From: Candidatus Spyradenecus faecavium
GTDB taxonomy: Bacteria; Verrucomicrobiota; Kiritimatiellia; RFP12; DVOR01
Assembly (NCBI GenBank): GCA_018713405.1
Contig: DVOR01000229.1
Location: 1-12,029 of the forward strand
Direction of reading: 5' to 3'
DNA: 12,029 nt
Shown here one piece after another: positions 1 through 6,498 of this stretch; position 1 is the first letter of the stretch, and each line of letters begins with the position of its first letter. Both the position numbers and the translations under genes were made by a program. The notes under the pieces were generated by a model. The model saw nothing but the letters and a program-made list of their open reading frames with translations. It was not told the origin of the DNA and did no database searches.

Positions 1-93
1 GCTCATGGGAAATGGTGGCTCCGCACCTTCCATGACGCAGGGGCACCGTTGGAGCATCGGGGGTCCTCGGATAGGGCTGACGCAACCTATCAT

Positions 94-127
94 GCCCGGG
101 GGGTGCGCCTACCCGGGCGCTTTTATT
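94..127 (+). terminator. Intrinsic terminator at left edge, plus strand
   Basis: A 7-bp GC stem (GCCCGGG at 94-100, CCCGGGC at 112-118) with an 11-nt loop is followed by GCTTTTATT, the form of a rho-independent terminator for a plus-strand transcript entering from the left. A second stem, GATAGG (70-75) with CCTATC (86-91), lies just before it, so the end of this incoming transcript looks structured. The T-run overlaps the stop codon (123-125) of the minus-strand phage gene. Read on the minus strand the hairpin has no downstream T-run, so it is a poor terminator for that gene. I see no convincing gene or recognisable RNA family in 1-122. Confidence 0.55.
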
Positions 128-1223
128 CAGGTCTCCTATAAAGCAGCGTTCCGTTCCGCCCATGCTCGAATTCGCGGTCATTCAGATGCCAAGAGTAAAC
201 GCGCGTTCCCTTCCTAACGACAACGTGTAGGACAGCCTTTTGCGTTGTGCGGTCTTTGATAAGGGCGATGTAAGTGGTGTATGGTTTCTTTTCGGACTTC
301 CAGACCTCAAGTGGGTTGTGGAGTGTTTCTATTACGTTGTTCAGATTGGACAGCCGCTGTTTGACAACCTCTCGAGGCCGATCTTTCGCCTCCATGATGT
401 GACGCCTTGCCAATTCCCCAAGGTCGAGGCCTGTCCCGAAGACATCGGCGATTGTTTCGCCACGGCGGAGACGCGCAATTGCCTCCTCCTCGTCTATCAG
501 CGACTTGCCTTCGTTCGGCGAAATGGTAGCCAGCGGAGGCAGGCGGAGGGATTCCCAGTCGCCCGTCTTGCCGATGGGGAACTTGGCGCGTTCGGCCTCG
601 GCCTCCTTCTTGGCGCGCTCTTCGGCGGCCTTGGCGGCGGCCTCGGCGCGGCGTTTGGCGGCGGCGGGGGATTCCGCGCCGGCGTTGGTCTTGAGGGGGT
701 CGCCGAAGGCGCCGGGCTCGCCCACGCGGTCGGCGAACTCGTCCCACGCGCCCTTGGGGTATTCCGTTGGGGAGAGGTATTCCAGGCGGTGGGTGCAGTT
801 GGGGTGGAAGAGCCCGGCCTCGCGGGCGGCGCGGAGAGGGACGGCGCCGTACTTTTTGAACAGGTTTCCGGCGGTGAGGTCGATAAGTCTGCCCTCCCAG
901 GCGGAGCAGACGCCGCAGTCCTTATTGCCGGAGTCGTTGGAGATGCGGGCGAGGGGGTAGCCGCCCTGGAGCATGGAGTCGCAGAAGGCGGCGGTCTGGA
1001 CGCGCTGGGCGGTGGTGCGGGCGAGCATCTGGACGTAGCGGGCGTTCTCCCAGCGGCGGCCGGCGCGGTCGACGAAGCGGAAGGGGTTGGTGTCCTTGGC
1101 GCGTTGCGCCCAGTTCTCCTGGAGGAGCTTCATGCGCTCGCGTGCGGTGAGGCCGGTGGCGGCGGCGGCGCGGAAGGTGTCGACGGCGGCGAGGCGGAGG
1201 GCCTCCTTGGCCGAGGCGCTCAT
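123..1223 (-). CDS. Phage MuF-like minor head protein fused to a C-terminal BECR-type nuclease domain (5'-truncated)
   Basis: The first ATG in this frame gives 366 residues. Residues 1-165 resemble the MuF/SPP1-gp7 head-morphogenesis domain of tailed phages: a helical region followed by a zinc-type cluster, CGVC (C103, C106) and HPNCTH (H140, C143, H145), as in minor capsid proteins at the portal vertex. An Ala/Glu/Lys-rich linker (about 185-215) leads to a compact C-terminal domain (about 235-366) with H275, an NNVIETLHNP helix and strands VLHVVV, VYSWHL and GTLLYRRPE. This looks like the phage Barnase-EndoU-ColicinE5-RelE (PBECR) nuclease group. MuF proteins with exchangeable C-terminal toxins are a known prophage-borne polymorphic toxin family. 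No ribosome binding site precedes the ATG, and the frame stays open and protein-like up to 1436, so the native 5' end is missing. No immunity gene, portal or terminase is visible in the window. The MuF assignment is fairly firm; the nuclease assignment is moderate. Confidence 0.7.
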   Translation of the reverse strand: MSASAKEALRLAAVDTFRAAAATGLTARERMKLLQENWAQRAKDTNPFRFVDRAGRRWENARYVQMLARTTAQRVQTAAFCDSMLQGGYPLARISNDSGNKDCGVCSAWEGRLIDLTAGNLFKKYGAVPLRAAREAGLFHPNCTHRLEYLSPTEYPKGAWDEFADRVGEPGAFGDPLKTNAGAESPAAAKRRAEAAAKAAEERAKKEAEAERAKFPIGKTGDWESLRLPPLATISPNEGKSLIDEEEAIARLRRGETIADVFGTGLDLGELARRHIMEAKDRPREVVKQRLSNLNNVIETLHNPLEVWKSEKKPYTTYIALIKDRTTQKAVLHVVVRKGTRVYSWHLNDREFEHGRNGTLLYRRPE

Positions 1224-1436
1224 GCTCTGGGTGAAGACGGCGGCGAGGGCGGGGGCGTTCTTGGGGGAGATGCGCGCGAGGTATTCCTGCAGGTACTCCG
1301 GGGAGAAGCGGGGGATGATCTCGCCCTTGGCCGCGGCCTGACGGATGGCCTCGTCGTTGCCGGACTGGGCGGCCTTGCCGGAGAGCGCGTCGAGGGCCTC
1401 CTGGAGCTTGGCCTGGAGCTTCTGGCGGAAGGCGAC
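1224..1436 (-). pseudogene. Upstream in-frame remnant of the MuF-like gene
   Basis: These 71 codons continue the phage gene's frame upstream of its first ATG and read as normal helical protein (KLQEALDALSG, GEIIPRFSPEYLQEYLARIS). They begin directly after a TAG at 1437-1439, and beyond that lies the rpsA terminator. The region has no ATG, GTG or TTG start in frame. It is therefore best read as the surviving piece of a longer head-protein N-terminus cut off by recombination, or by a contig misjoin, at the rpsA 3' end. CTG at L47 of the remnant is the only non-standard start candidate and has no obvious Shine-Dalgarno sequence. Confidence 0.55.
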
Positions 1437-1450
1437 CTAGGGAGGGGATG

Positions 1451-1478
1451 AAAAAAGCCCCGCCGGGGCGGGGCTTTT
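1451..1478 (-). terminator. rpsA rho-independent terminator
   Basis: On the minus strand, 27 nt after the rpsA stop, AAAA-GCCCCGCC pairs with GGCGGGGC-TTTT and is followed by further T residues (six in all, plus-strand A1451-1456). Up to 8 GC pairs plus 4 AT pairs are possible around a 2-4 nt loop. The near-perfect symmetry would also let it act on plus-strand transcripts (T1475-1478). It also marks the exact border between chromosomal housekeeping DNA and the phage-derived fragment. Confidence 0.85.
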
Positions 1479-1505
1479 GGAGGGTGGTTGGCTTGCGCCT
1501 TCCGG

Positions 1506-3251
1506 TTAGTCCTCCTGGCCGGGACGCCATTCCTCGGAGGCGGCGAAGGCCTCTTCGAAGGCGTTGGCGAAGGAGCCGAGGGGCGCGGCGTGGGCGCCGG
1601 TGTCGGCCTCGGCCTCAGCGGTGAGGCGGGCGACTTCGCCTTCGTCCATGCCGACGGCCTTGATGGAGAGGCCGATGCGGCGCTCCTCGCGGTCGATCTT
1701 GACGATGCGGGCCTCGACTTCCTGGCCGACCTTGAGGGCGTCGCGCACCTTGTCGATGTGCTGGTCGGAGATCTGGGAGATGTGGACGAGGCCGTCGACG
1801 CCGTCCTCGAGCTCGACGAAGGCGCCGAAGGAGGCGATCTTGGAGACCTTGCCCTTGACGATCTGGCCGATTTGGTAGTGGGCGGCGATGGAGCTCCAGG
1901 GGTCGGTCTGGGCCTGCTTGAGGCCGAGGGAGATGCGCTGGTTGGCGGCGTCGATCTCGAGGACGATGGCCTCGACGGTCTGGCCCTTCTGGAGGATCTC
2001 GGAGGGATGGTTGACCTTGCGGGTCCAGCTCATGTCGGAGACGTGGATCATGCCGTCGATGCCCTCTTCCATCTCGACGAAGGCGCCGTAGGTGGTGAAG
2101 TTGCGGACCTTGCCGGTGATGCGGCTGCCGACGGGGTAGCGGTCCTGGACGGTGTCCCAGGGGTTGGCCTCGGTCTGGCGGATGCCCAGGGCGATCTTCT
2201 GGTTGGCGGCGTCGATGTTGAGGACGACGACGTCGACCTCGTCGCCGACGCTGAGGACGTCGGAGGCGCGGGCGATGCGCTTGGTCCAGCTGAACTCGGA
2301 GACGTGGACGAGGCCCTCGATGCCGGGCTCGATCTCGACGAAGGCGCCGTAGGGGGCGAGGTTGACGACCTTGCCGTGGAGGCGGCTGCCGATGGGGTAG
2401 CGGGCGGTGATGTCGTCCCAGGGGTTGGCCTGGGCCTGCTTGAGGCCGAGGGAGACGCGCTCGCGCTCGAGGTCGACGTCGAGGATCATGACGTCGAGTT
2501 CCTGGCCGACCTTGAGGAGCTCGGAGGGGTGCTTGATGCGGCCCCAGCTCATGTCGGTGATGTGCAGCAGGCCGTCCATGCCGTCGAGGTCGACGAAGGC
2601 GCCGAAGTCGGTGATGTTCTTGACCTTGCCGTGGACGATCTGGCCCTTCTGGAGGGTCTGGAGGAGGGCGTGCTTCTTCTCGGCCATCTGGGCTTCGAGG
2701 AGCTCGCGGCGGGAGACGATGATGTTGCGGCGCTCGTCGGAGATTTTGATGATCTTGAATTCCTGGGGCTCGCCGGTGATGTAGATGTCGAGGTCGCGGC
2801 TGGGGTTGACGTCGACCTGGGAGCCGGGGAGGAAGGCGTCCACGCCGTCGACGGCGACGATCATGCCGCCGCGGACCTTGCCACGGATGGTGCCGGTGAC
2901 GGTGTCGCCCTCTTTGTACTTCGCGAGGATGGCCTCCCAGCGGATCTTCTCGTCGGCCTGGCGCTTGGAGACCACCACCATGCCGTTGTCGCCCTCGAGG
3001 TCGATGAGGAGGACGTCGAACTCGTCGCCCGCCTTGACTTCGTCGGCGTTCTCGAACTCATTGGCGGGGATGGCGCCGGCGCTCTTGCAGCCGATGTCGA
3101 CGAGGATTTCGTTGCCGCGCTTGCCGGTGACCTTGCCCTTGACGATGGTGCCGGGGGTGGGGACGCTGTCTTGGCGGTTGAGCGCCGCCAGGAGCTCGTC
3201 GTAACGCGCACCGGTCTTCTCGACCGCCTTCTGAGGTTTGCGGATAGCCAT
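1506..3251 (-). CDS. rpsA: 30S ribosomal protein S1
   Basis: Protein S1 holds mRNA on the 30S subunit and helps unfold structured or weak-SD messages. The 581-residue product has six S1 (OB-fold) repeats at about residues 33-98, 115-180, 200-268, 285-354, 372-440 and 458-525. Each of repeats 3-6 shows the GxV.....(F/Y)GAFV(D/E) and G(L/M)(V/I/L)H(V/I)S signatures, and they are linked by L-x-(L/I)-(K/R)-Q motifs. This matches the six-domain architecture of the family; E. coli S1 is about 557 residues. A roughly 50-residue acidic/Ala tail follows repeat 6. I chose ATG 3251 (MAIRKPQKAVEK) because the open frame above it, to 3410, reads through the promoter and is not S1-like. There is no strong Shine-Dalgarno sequence before the ATG, only GAAAG-like purines, which recalls the atypical rpsA start region of E. 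coli where S1 represses itself. The gene is monocistronic, with its own promoter and terminator. Confidence 0.96.
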   Translation of the reverse strand: MAIRKPQKAVEKTGARYDELLAALNRQDSVPTPGTIVKGKVTGKRGNEILVDIGCKSAGAIPANEFENADEVKAGDEFDVLLIDLEGDNGMVVVSKRQADEKIRWEAILAKYKEGDTVTGTIRGKVRGGMIVAVDGVDAFLPGSQVDVNPSRDLDIYITGEPQEFKIIKISDERRNIIVSRRELLEAQMAEKKHALLQTLQKGQIVHGKVKNITDFGAFVDLDGMDGLLHITDMSWGRIKHPSELLKVGQELDVMILDVDLERERVSLGLKQAQANPWDDITARYPIGSRLHGKVVNLAPYGAFVEIEPGIEGLVHVSEFSWTKRIARASDVLSVGDEVDVVVLNIDAANQKIALGIRQTEANPWDTVQDRYPVGSRITGKVRNFTTYGAFVEMEEGIDGMIHVSDMSWTRKVNHPSEILQKGQTVEAIVLEIDAANQRISLGLKQAQTDPWSSIAAHYQIGQIVKGKVSKIASFGAFVELEDGVDGLVHISQISDQHIDKVRDALKVGQEVEARIVKIDREERRIGLSIKAVGMDEGEVARLTAEAEADTGAHAAPLGSFANAFEEAFAASEEWRPGQED

Positions 3252-3374
3252 GTTGGCCTGTTGCTTTCTTTTGACGGACGCGCTCCCCCGGCCTGGCACG
3301 CGTGCCGATGGTGGCCGCGGGGTGGTTAAGCGCCCGGTTGTTTTCACGGATTCTCTCCCCACGCAGGGAAAGAG
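3252..3374 (-). promoter_or_regulatory. rpsA 5' leader with palindrome
   Basis: From the predicted start point (about 3374) to the rpsA ATG there is an untranslated leader of roughly 120 nt. It contains a perfect 12-bp palindrome, GGCACGCGTGCC (3295-3306), flanked by GC-rich sequence, and no canonical Shine-Dalgarno sequence. A long structured leader is what autogenous control of S1 would need, but that role is an inference from E. coli, not something shown here. Confidence 0.4.
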
Positions 3375-3380
3375 GTGCAC

Positions 3381-3410
3381 AGTATACCACCTTTCCGCTT
3401 GCGCGTGCAA
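3381..3410 (-). promoter_or_regulatory. rpsA promoter (minus strand)
   Basis: On the minus strand TTGCAC (3410-3405) is followed after 18 nt by TATACT (3386-3381), preceded by TGG. This gives an extended -10 box (TGn-TATACT) with a partial -35. Transcription would begin near 3374. It sits back to back with the rightward promoter at 3428-3436. Confidence 0.7.
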
Positions 3411-3427
3411 TGTTTTTTGTCTGAACG

Positions 3428-3436
3428 TGCTATAAT
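3428..3436 (+). promoter_or_regulatory. Extended -10 promoter of the thioredoxin-like/recQ pair
   Basis: TGC-TATAAT is a perfect consensus -10 with the TGn extension, 21 nt before the start codon's ATG. No good -35 hexamer is found at 16-18 nt; TTGCGC at 3399-3404 is too distant, so recognition probably depends on the extended -10. The untranslated leader would be very short, about 15 nt. Confidence 0.75.
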
Positions 3437-3445
3437 AAGGGGCAA

Positions 3446-3453
3446 AAGGAGGT
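3446..3453 (+). promoter_or_regulatory. Strong ribosome binding site
   Basis: AAGGAGGT ends 4 nt before ATG 3458, close to a full anti-Shine-Dalgarno match though at slightly short spacing. It fixes the start of the thioredoxin-like gene. Confidence 0.85.
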
Positions 3454-3457
3454 CCCC

Positions 3458-4405
3458 ATGCGTGCTTGTCTCGCGTTGATGTGCGTGCTCTCGCTGGCGG
3501 CGGCGGCCGTCGCGGCGGAGCCTTATCCCTATGCGCCCTCGGTCATTCCCGGGGAGCGGTGGAAGGATCTGCAACTGAAGGTGGTGAAGCCCAAGGGCGA
3601 GCACGACCTGATCAAGGCGTTGGCCCAGGCCAAGCGCGAGGGCAAGTACACCTTCATCCAGGTGGGGCGGCAGAACTGCACGAACACCATGCAGCTGTGG
3701 CATATGCTGGCCGACGGCAGCGTGAAGCTCCCGGCGAACTTCGTCTACGCGGACATCTCGCGCGACGACGACGTCATGCGCCGGGCCTTCGAGGAGCGGT
3801 TCACGATGGACGAGTTCGCCGGGTGGTTGCCCTTCGTGGTGATCGTGGGGCCCGACGGCGTGCAGCTGGCTTCGTGCTCGGGCCGCCACACGGCGCAGGA
3901 ATACACCGCGCTGATCGAGAAGGCGGTCGCGGACTATGAGGCGTACGTCAAGGAGAACCCGGAGGCCGCCCCGGCGAAGCCCTTCGCGGAGTCCGCGGTC
4001 CCGACGCCGGAGGGGTGCGAGCAGGTGCCCGTGAAGAAGCTCCCGGGCGAGCATGACCTGGCCAAGGCGATGGAGCAGGCCAAGGCGCAGGGGAAGTTCC
4101 TCTTCATCCAGTATGGTCGCACGAACTGCACGAACTGCCAGAAGGTGTGGAACCTGCTGGGCAGCGGCGCGGTGAAGCTGCCGCAGAACTTCCTCTACGC
4201 GGACGTCTCGTGCGACGACGAGGCCACGCGCATGGTCTTCGAGGAGACCATCTCCGTGACGGACGATGGCTACCTTTATCCTTACGTGGCGATCCTCGGC
4301 CCCGACGGCTACCAGCTCTCCTTCCGCTCCGGGCTGGGCTCGGCGGAGGAGTACCGGGCGATGATCGAGCAGGCGCAGAAGGACTACGCCACCCCGCAGC
4401 CCTGA
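3458..4405 (+). CDS. Secreted protein with two thioredoxin-like domains
   Basis: The 315-residue product begins with a Sec signal peptide (residues 1-20, MRACLALMCVLSLAAAAVAA) and should act outside the cytoplasm. Two homologous thioredoxin-fold domains follow. Domain 1 (about 45-160) contains GRQNCTNTMQLW, with C74 but T77 in the second cysteine's place. Domain 2 (about 195-310) contains GRTNCTNCQKVW, an intact C224-x-x-C227. Both keep the (L/Y)P(F/Y)V cis-proline-type strand (P125, P275) and an LGPDG/VGPDG turn. By family knowledge domain 2 could perform thiol-disulfide exchange, while domain 1 would be monothiol or purely structural. Extra cysteines lie at C140, C187 and C252. Start, promoter and ribosome binding site agree. 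The stop overlaps the recQ start by one base (TGATG), an odd partner for an exported protein. No specific substrate can be named. Confidence 0.85.
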   Translation: MRACLALMCVLSLAAAAVAAEPYPYAPSVIPGERWKDLQLKVVKPKGEHDLIKALAQAKREGKYTFIQVGRQNCTNTMQLWHMLADGSVKLPANFVYADISRDDDVMRRAFEERFTMDEFAGWLPFVVIVGPDGVQLASCSGRHTAQEYTALIEKAVADYEAYVKENPEAAPAKPFAESAVPTPEGCEQVPVKKLPGEHDLAKAMEQAKAQGKFLFIQYGRTNCTNCQKVWNLLGSGAVKLPQNFLYADVSCDDEATRMVFEETISVTDDGYLYPYVAILGPDGYQLSFRSGLGSAEEYRAMIEQAQKDYATPQP

Positions 4406-6483
4406 TGGACGTGGATCTCAGCGAGGCATTGCACCGCCACTTCGGCTTCGGGGCCTTCCGCCCCGGGCAGGAGCGGGTCGTCCGCACCATCGTCGAGGGG
4501 GGCGACGCGCTGGTGGTGATGCCGACGGGCTCGGGCAAGAGCCTGTGCTTCCAGCTGCCGGCGCTGTTGCTGCAGGGCACGACGGTGGTCGTCTCGCCGC
4601 TCATCGCGCTGATGAAGGACCAGGTCGACGCGCTCACCGCGCGGCACATCCCCGCCACTTTCATCAACTCCACCCTCACCGCCGACGAGGCCACGCGCCG
4701 CCTGGCGCAGCTCCGCATGGGCCACTGCAAGCTCGTCTACGTCGCGCCGGAGCGCTTCCGCAACCCGCGTTTCCTGGACGCGCTGCGCGAGACGCCGCTG
4801 GCCATGCTCGCCATCGACGAGGCGCACTGCATCTCCGCCTGGGGCCATGACTTCCGCCCCGACTACCTGCACCTGGGCGAGGTGATTGCCGGGCTACCGT
4901 CAAGCATCCGCCTGCTGGCCGTCACCGCGACCGCCACCGACGCCGTGCGGGAGGACATCGTTGAGCACCTGCGCCTGGGGCAGGGTGGGCGGCCCAAGCC
5001 GGAGGTCATCGTCACCGGCTTCGAGCGGCCCAACCTCGCCCTCAACGTCACCCAAGTGGCCACCCACGAGGCGAAGCTCGAGCGCCTGCTCCAGGTCATC
5101 GAGTTCTTCCGCACGGGCATCGTCTATTGCGCCACGCGCAAGATGGTCGACCGCGTGCAGGAGCGCCTCGCCGCGCACGGCGTGCGGGCTTTGGCTTACA
5201 ACGGCGCGATGGACGACGACGAGCGCACGCGCGTGCAGGACGCCTTCATGCGGCGCGAGGCGCCCGTCGTCGTCGCCACGAACGCCTTCGGGATGGGCGT
5301 CGACCGCCCGGACATCCGCTTCGTGGTCCACTGGGACGTGCCCGGCTCGTTGGAGGCCTACTACCAGGAGGTCGGCCGCGCGGGGCGCGACGGCGCCTAC
5401 GCCTGGTGCGAGCTCCTCTTCAACCGCGCCGACATCCGCACGCAGGAGTTCTTCATCGAGTCGGCCAATCCGCCTGCCGAGCACGTGTATGAGCTCTACG
5501 CGGCCGTGCGGAACGCCTGCGCGCAGGGCGAGGGCGGCGAGGCCACCCTGTCGCCGGAGGCGTGGGCCGAGCGCGCGGGCCTGAAGTCCGCCCAGGCCGT
5601 GCGCAACCTGATCGCCCTCTTCGAGCGCAACGGGCTCCTGACGCGCGTGCGGCGCGTGGGCAGCCCTTACTCCACCATCACCGTGCCGCCGACGAGCGAC
5701 ATCCCGGCCATCAAGCGCATCTGCGCCGGCCTCTCCCGGAAGGAGGCTGCCGACCGCGAGCGGCTGCGCGAGATGCTCGACTACGTCTACGCGCGGGGGT
5801 GCCGCCACCGCTTCCTGCTGGCCTACTTCGGCGACCCCGCGCCCGCCCGCACCTGCGTGAAGTGCGACGTCTGCCACCCCGTGCCGGCCTTCCCGCCGCG
5901 CCTGACCCCGGACGCCGAGGGGCTGACGCGCCTCCGCAAGATCCTCTCCTGCGTCGTCCGCCTCCACGGGCGGGGCGACTACGCGCGCGTGGCGGCCGTC
6001 CTGCGCGGCGAGGCGCAGGCGCCGGAGGACCGCGCCCTCACCACCTTCGGCATCCTCAAGGAGCGCCCCGTCGCGGCGTTGGTCCGCGCCTGCGAGGCCC
6101 TCGAGATGGATGGCTACCTCACGGGTATGGCCCTCACGCCCGCCGGTTACGACCTGGTGCTCGGCCGCGCCGACGTCCGGCCCATCGCGCGGTTCCCCGA
6201 GGCCCTGGCCGAGGCGCCGCGCAGGCGGCCCGCCGCGGACGCGGGGACACATCCGGCGCGTCCTGAGACAGGCCTGGCCACCGCCCTGCGCAGGTGGACG
6301 CACGAGGAGGGCGAGCGCCGCAGTTTGCCGGCCTACATGGTGCTCCACAACCAGACGATCGCCGCCATCGCCCGCAAGCGGCCCACCACCTTCCAGGAGC
6401 TCGCCCTCATCCCCGGCATGGGCGAGGTGAAGATCGCTAAGTACGGCAACGCCATCCTCGAGCTGGTCTCCGCCTACGTCTGA
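4405..6483 (+). CDS. recQ: RecQ-family ATP-dependent DNA helicase
   Basis: RecQ unwinds DNA 3'-5' in recombination and replication-fork repair. The 692-residue product has the full family order. Motif 0 is FRPGQE (18-23), Walker A is MPTGSGKS (39-46, K45), and Walker B is DEAH (138-141) followed by the RecQ loop CISAWGHDFRPDY. Motif III is AVTATAT and motif VI is QEVGRAGRDG (321-330). The zinc cysteines are C466, C484, C487 and C490, followed by the RQC winged helix (about 505-595) and HRDC (about 622-692). Motif VI and the first zinc cysteine are about 135 residues apart, longer than in E. coli RecQ. The extra part (about 355-455) holds a helix-turn-helix-like stretch, LSPEAWAERAGLKSAQAVRN, as in RecQ variants with an inserted winged helix. 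The ATG overlaps the upstream stop (TGATG) and has no Shine-Dalgarno sequence, so translation is probably coupled. The open frame upstream to 4147 is a shadow of the thioredoxin-like gene. Confidence 0.95.
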   Translation: MDVDLSEALHRHFGFGAFRPGQERVVRTIVEGGDALVVMPTGSGKSLCFQLPALLLQGTTVVVSPLIALMKDQVDALTARHIPATFINSTLTADEATRRLAQLRMGHCKLVYVAPERFRNPRFLDALRETPLAMLAIDEAHCISAWGHDFRPDYLHLGEVIAGLPSSIRLLAVTATATDAVREDIVEHLRLGQGGRPKPEVIVTGFERPNLALNVTQVATHEAKLERLLQVIEFFRTGIVYCATRKMVDRVQERLAAHGVRALAYNGAMDDDERTRVQDAFMRREAPVVVATNAFGMGVDRPDIRFVVHWDVPGSLEAYYQEVGRAGRDGAYAWCELLFNRADIRTQEFFIESANPPAEHVYELYAAVRNACAQGEGGEATLSPEAWAERAGLKSAQAVRNLIALFERNGLLTRVRRVGSPYSTITVPPTSDIPAIKRICAGLSRKEAADRERLREMLDYVYARGCRHRFLLAYFGDPAPARTCVKCDVCHPVPAFPPRLTPDAEGLTRLRKILSCVVRLHGRGDYARVAAVLRGEAQAPEDRALTTFGILKERPVAALVRACEALEMDGYLTGMALTPAGYDLVLGRADVRPIARFPEALAEAPRRRPAADAGTHPARPETGLATALRRWTHEEGERRSLPAYMVLHNQTIAAIARKRPTTFQELALIPGMGEVKIAKYGNAILELVSAYV

Positions 6484-6498
6484 ACGCGGATGCCGCGT
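6484..6498. terminator. Hairpin between convergent recQ and amidase genes
   Basis: The 14-nt gap between the two stop codons is filled by ACGCGG-ATG-CCGCGT, a perfect 6-bp stem with a 3-nt loop. It has no T-run on either strand, so it is only a weak candidate for a shared bidirectional terminator or transcript 3'-end stabiliser. Confidence 0.35.

Noticed and set aside
1..122. tmRNA, SRP RNA or RNase P RNA 3' end on the plus strand
   Set aside because: The hairpins look RNA-like, but none of the signature sequences of these families (for example the SRP GGAAGG loop or a tRNA-like T-arm) could be found.
5..217. 70-residue plus-strand open frame at the left edge
   Set aside because: It has no ribosome binding site, spans a terminator hairpin and overlaps the phage gene; nothing in the peptide suggests a protein.
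240..1451. 403-residue plus-strand open frame opposite the phage gene
   Set aside because: It is Gly-rich and low in information, and the minus strand has the recognisable head-protein motifs.
1912..2470. Near-identical DNA stretches within rpsA
   Set aside because: They encode the homologous linker and strand motifs of the S1 repeats, so they are not independent repeats.
1488..3329. 613-residue plus-strand open frame, rich in Asp, Val, Leu and Gly
   Set aside because: It is antisense to rpsA; its repetitive composition mirrors S1-repeat codons in a GC-rich genome and it matches no family.
3252..3410. N-terminal extension of rpsA by 53 codons
   Set aside because: It would translate the promoter and leader; residues are not S1-like and the start codon there lies upstream of the -10.
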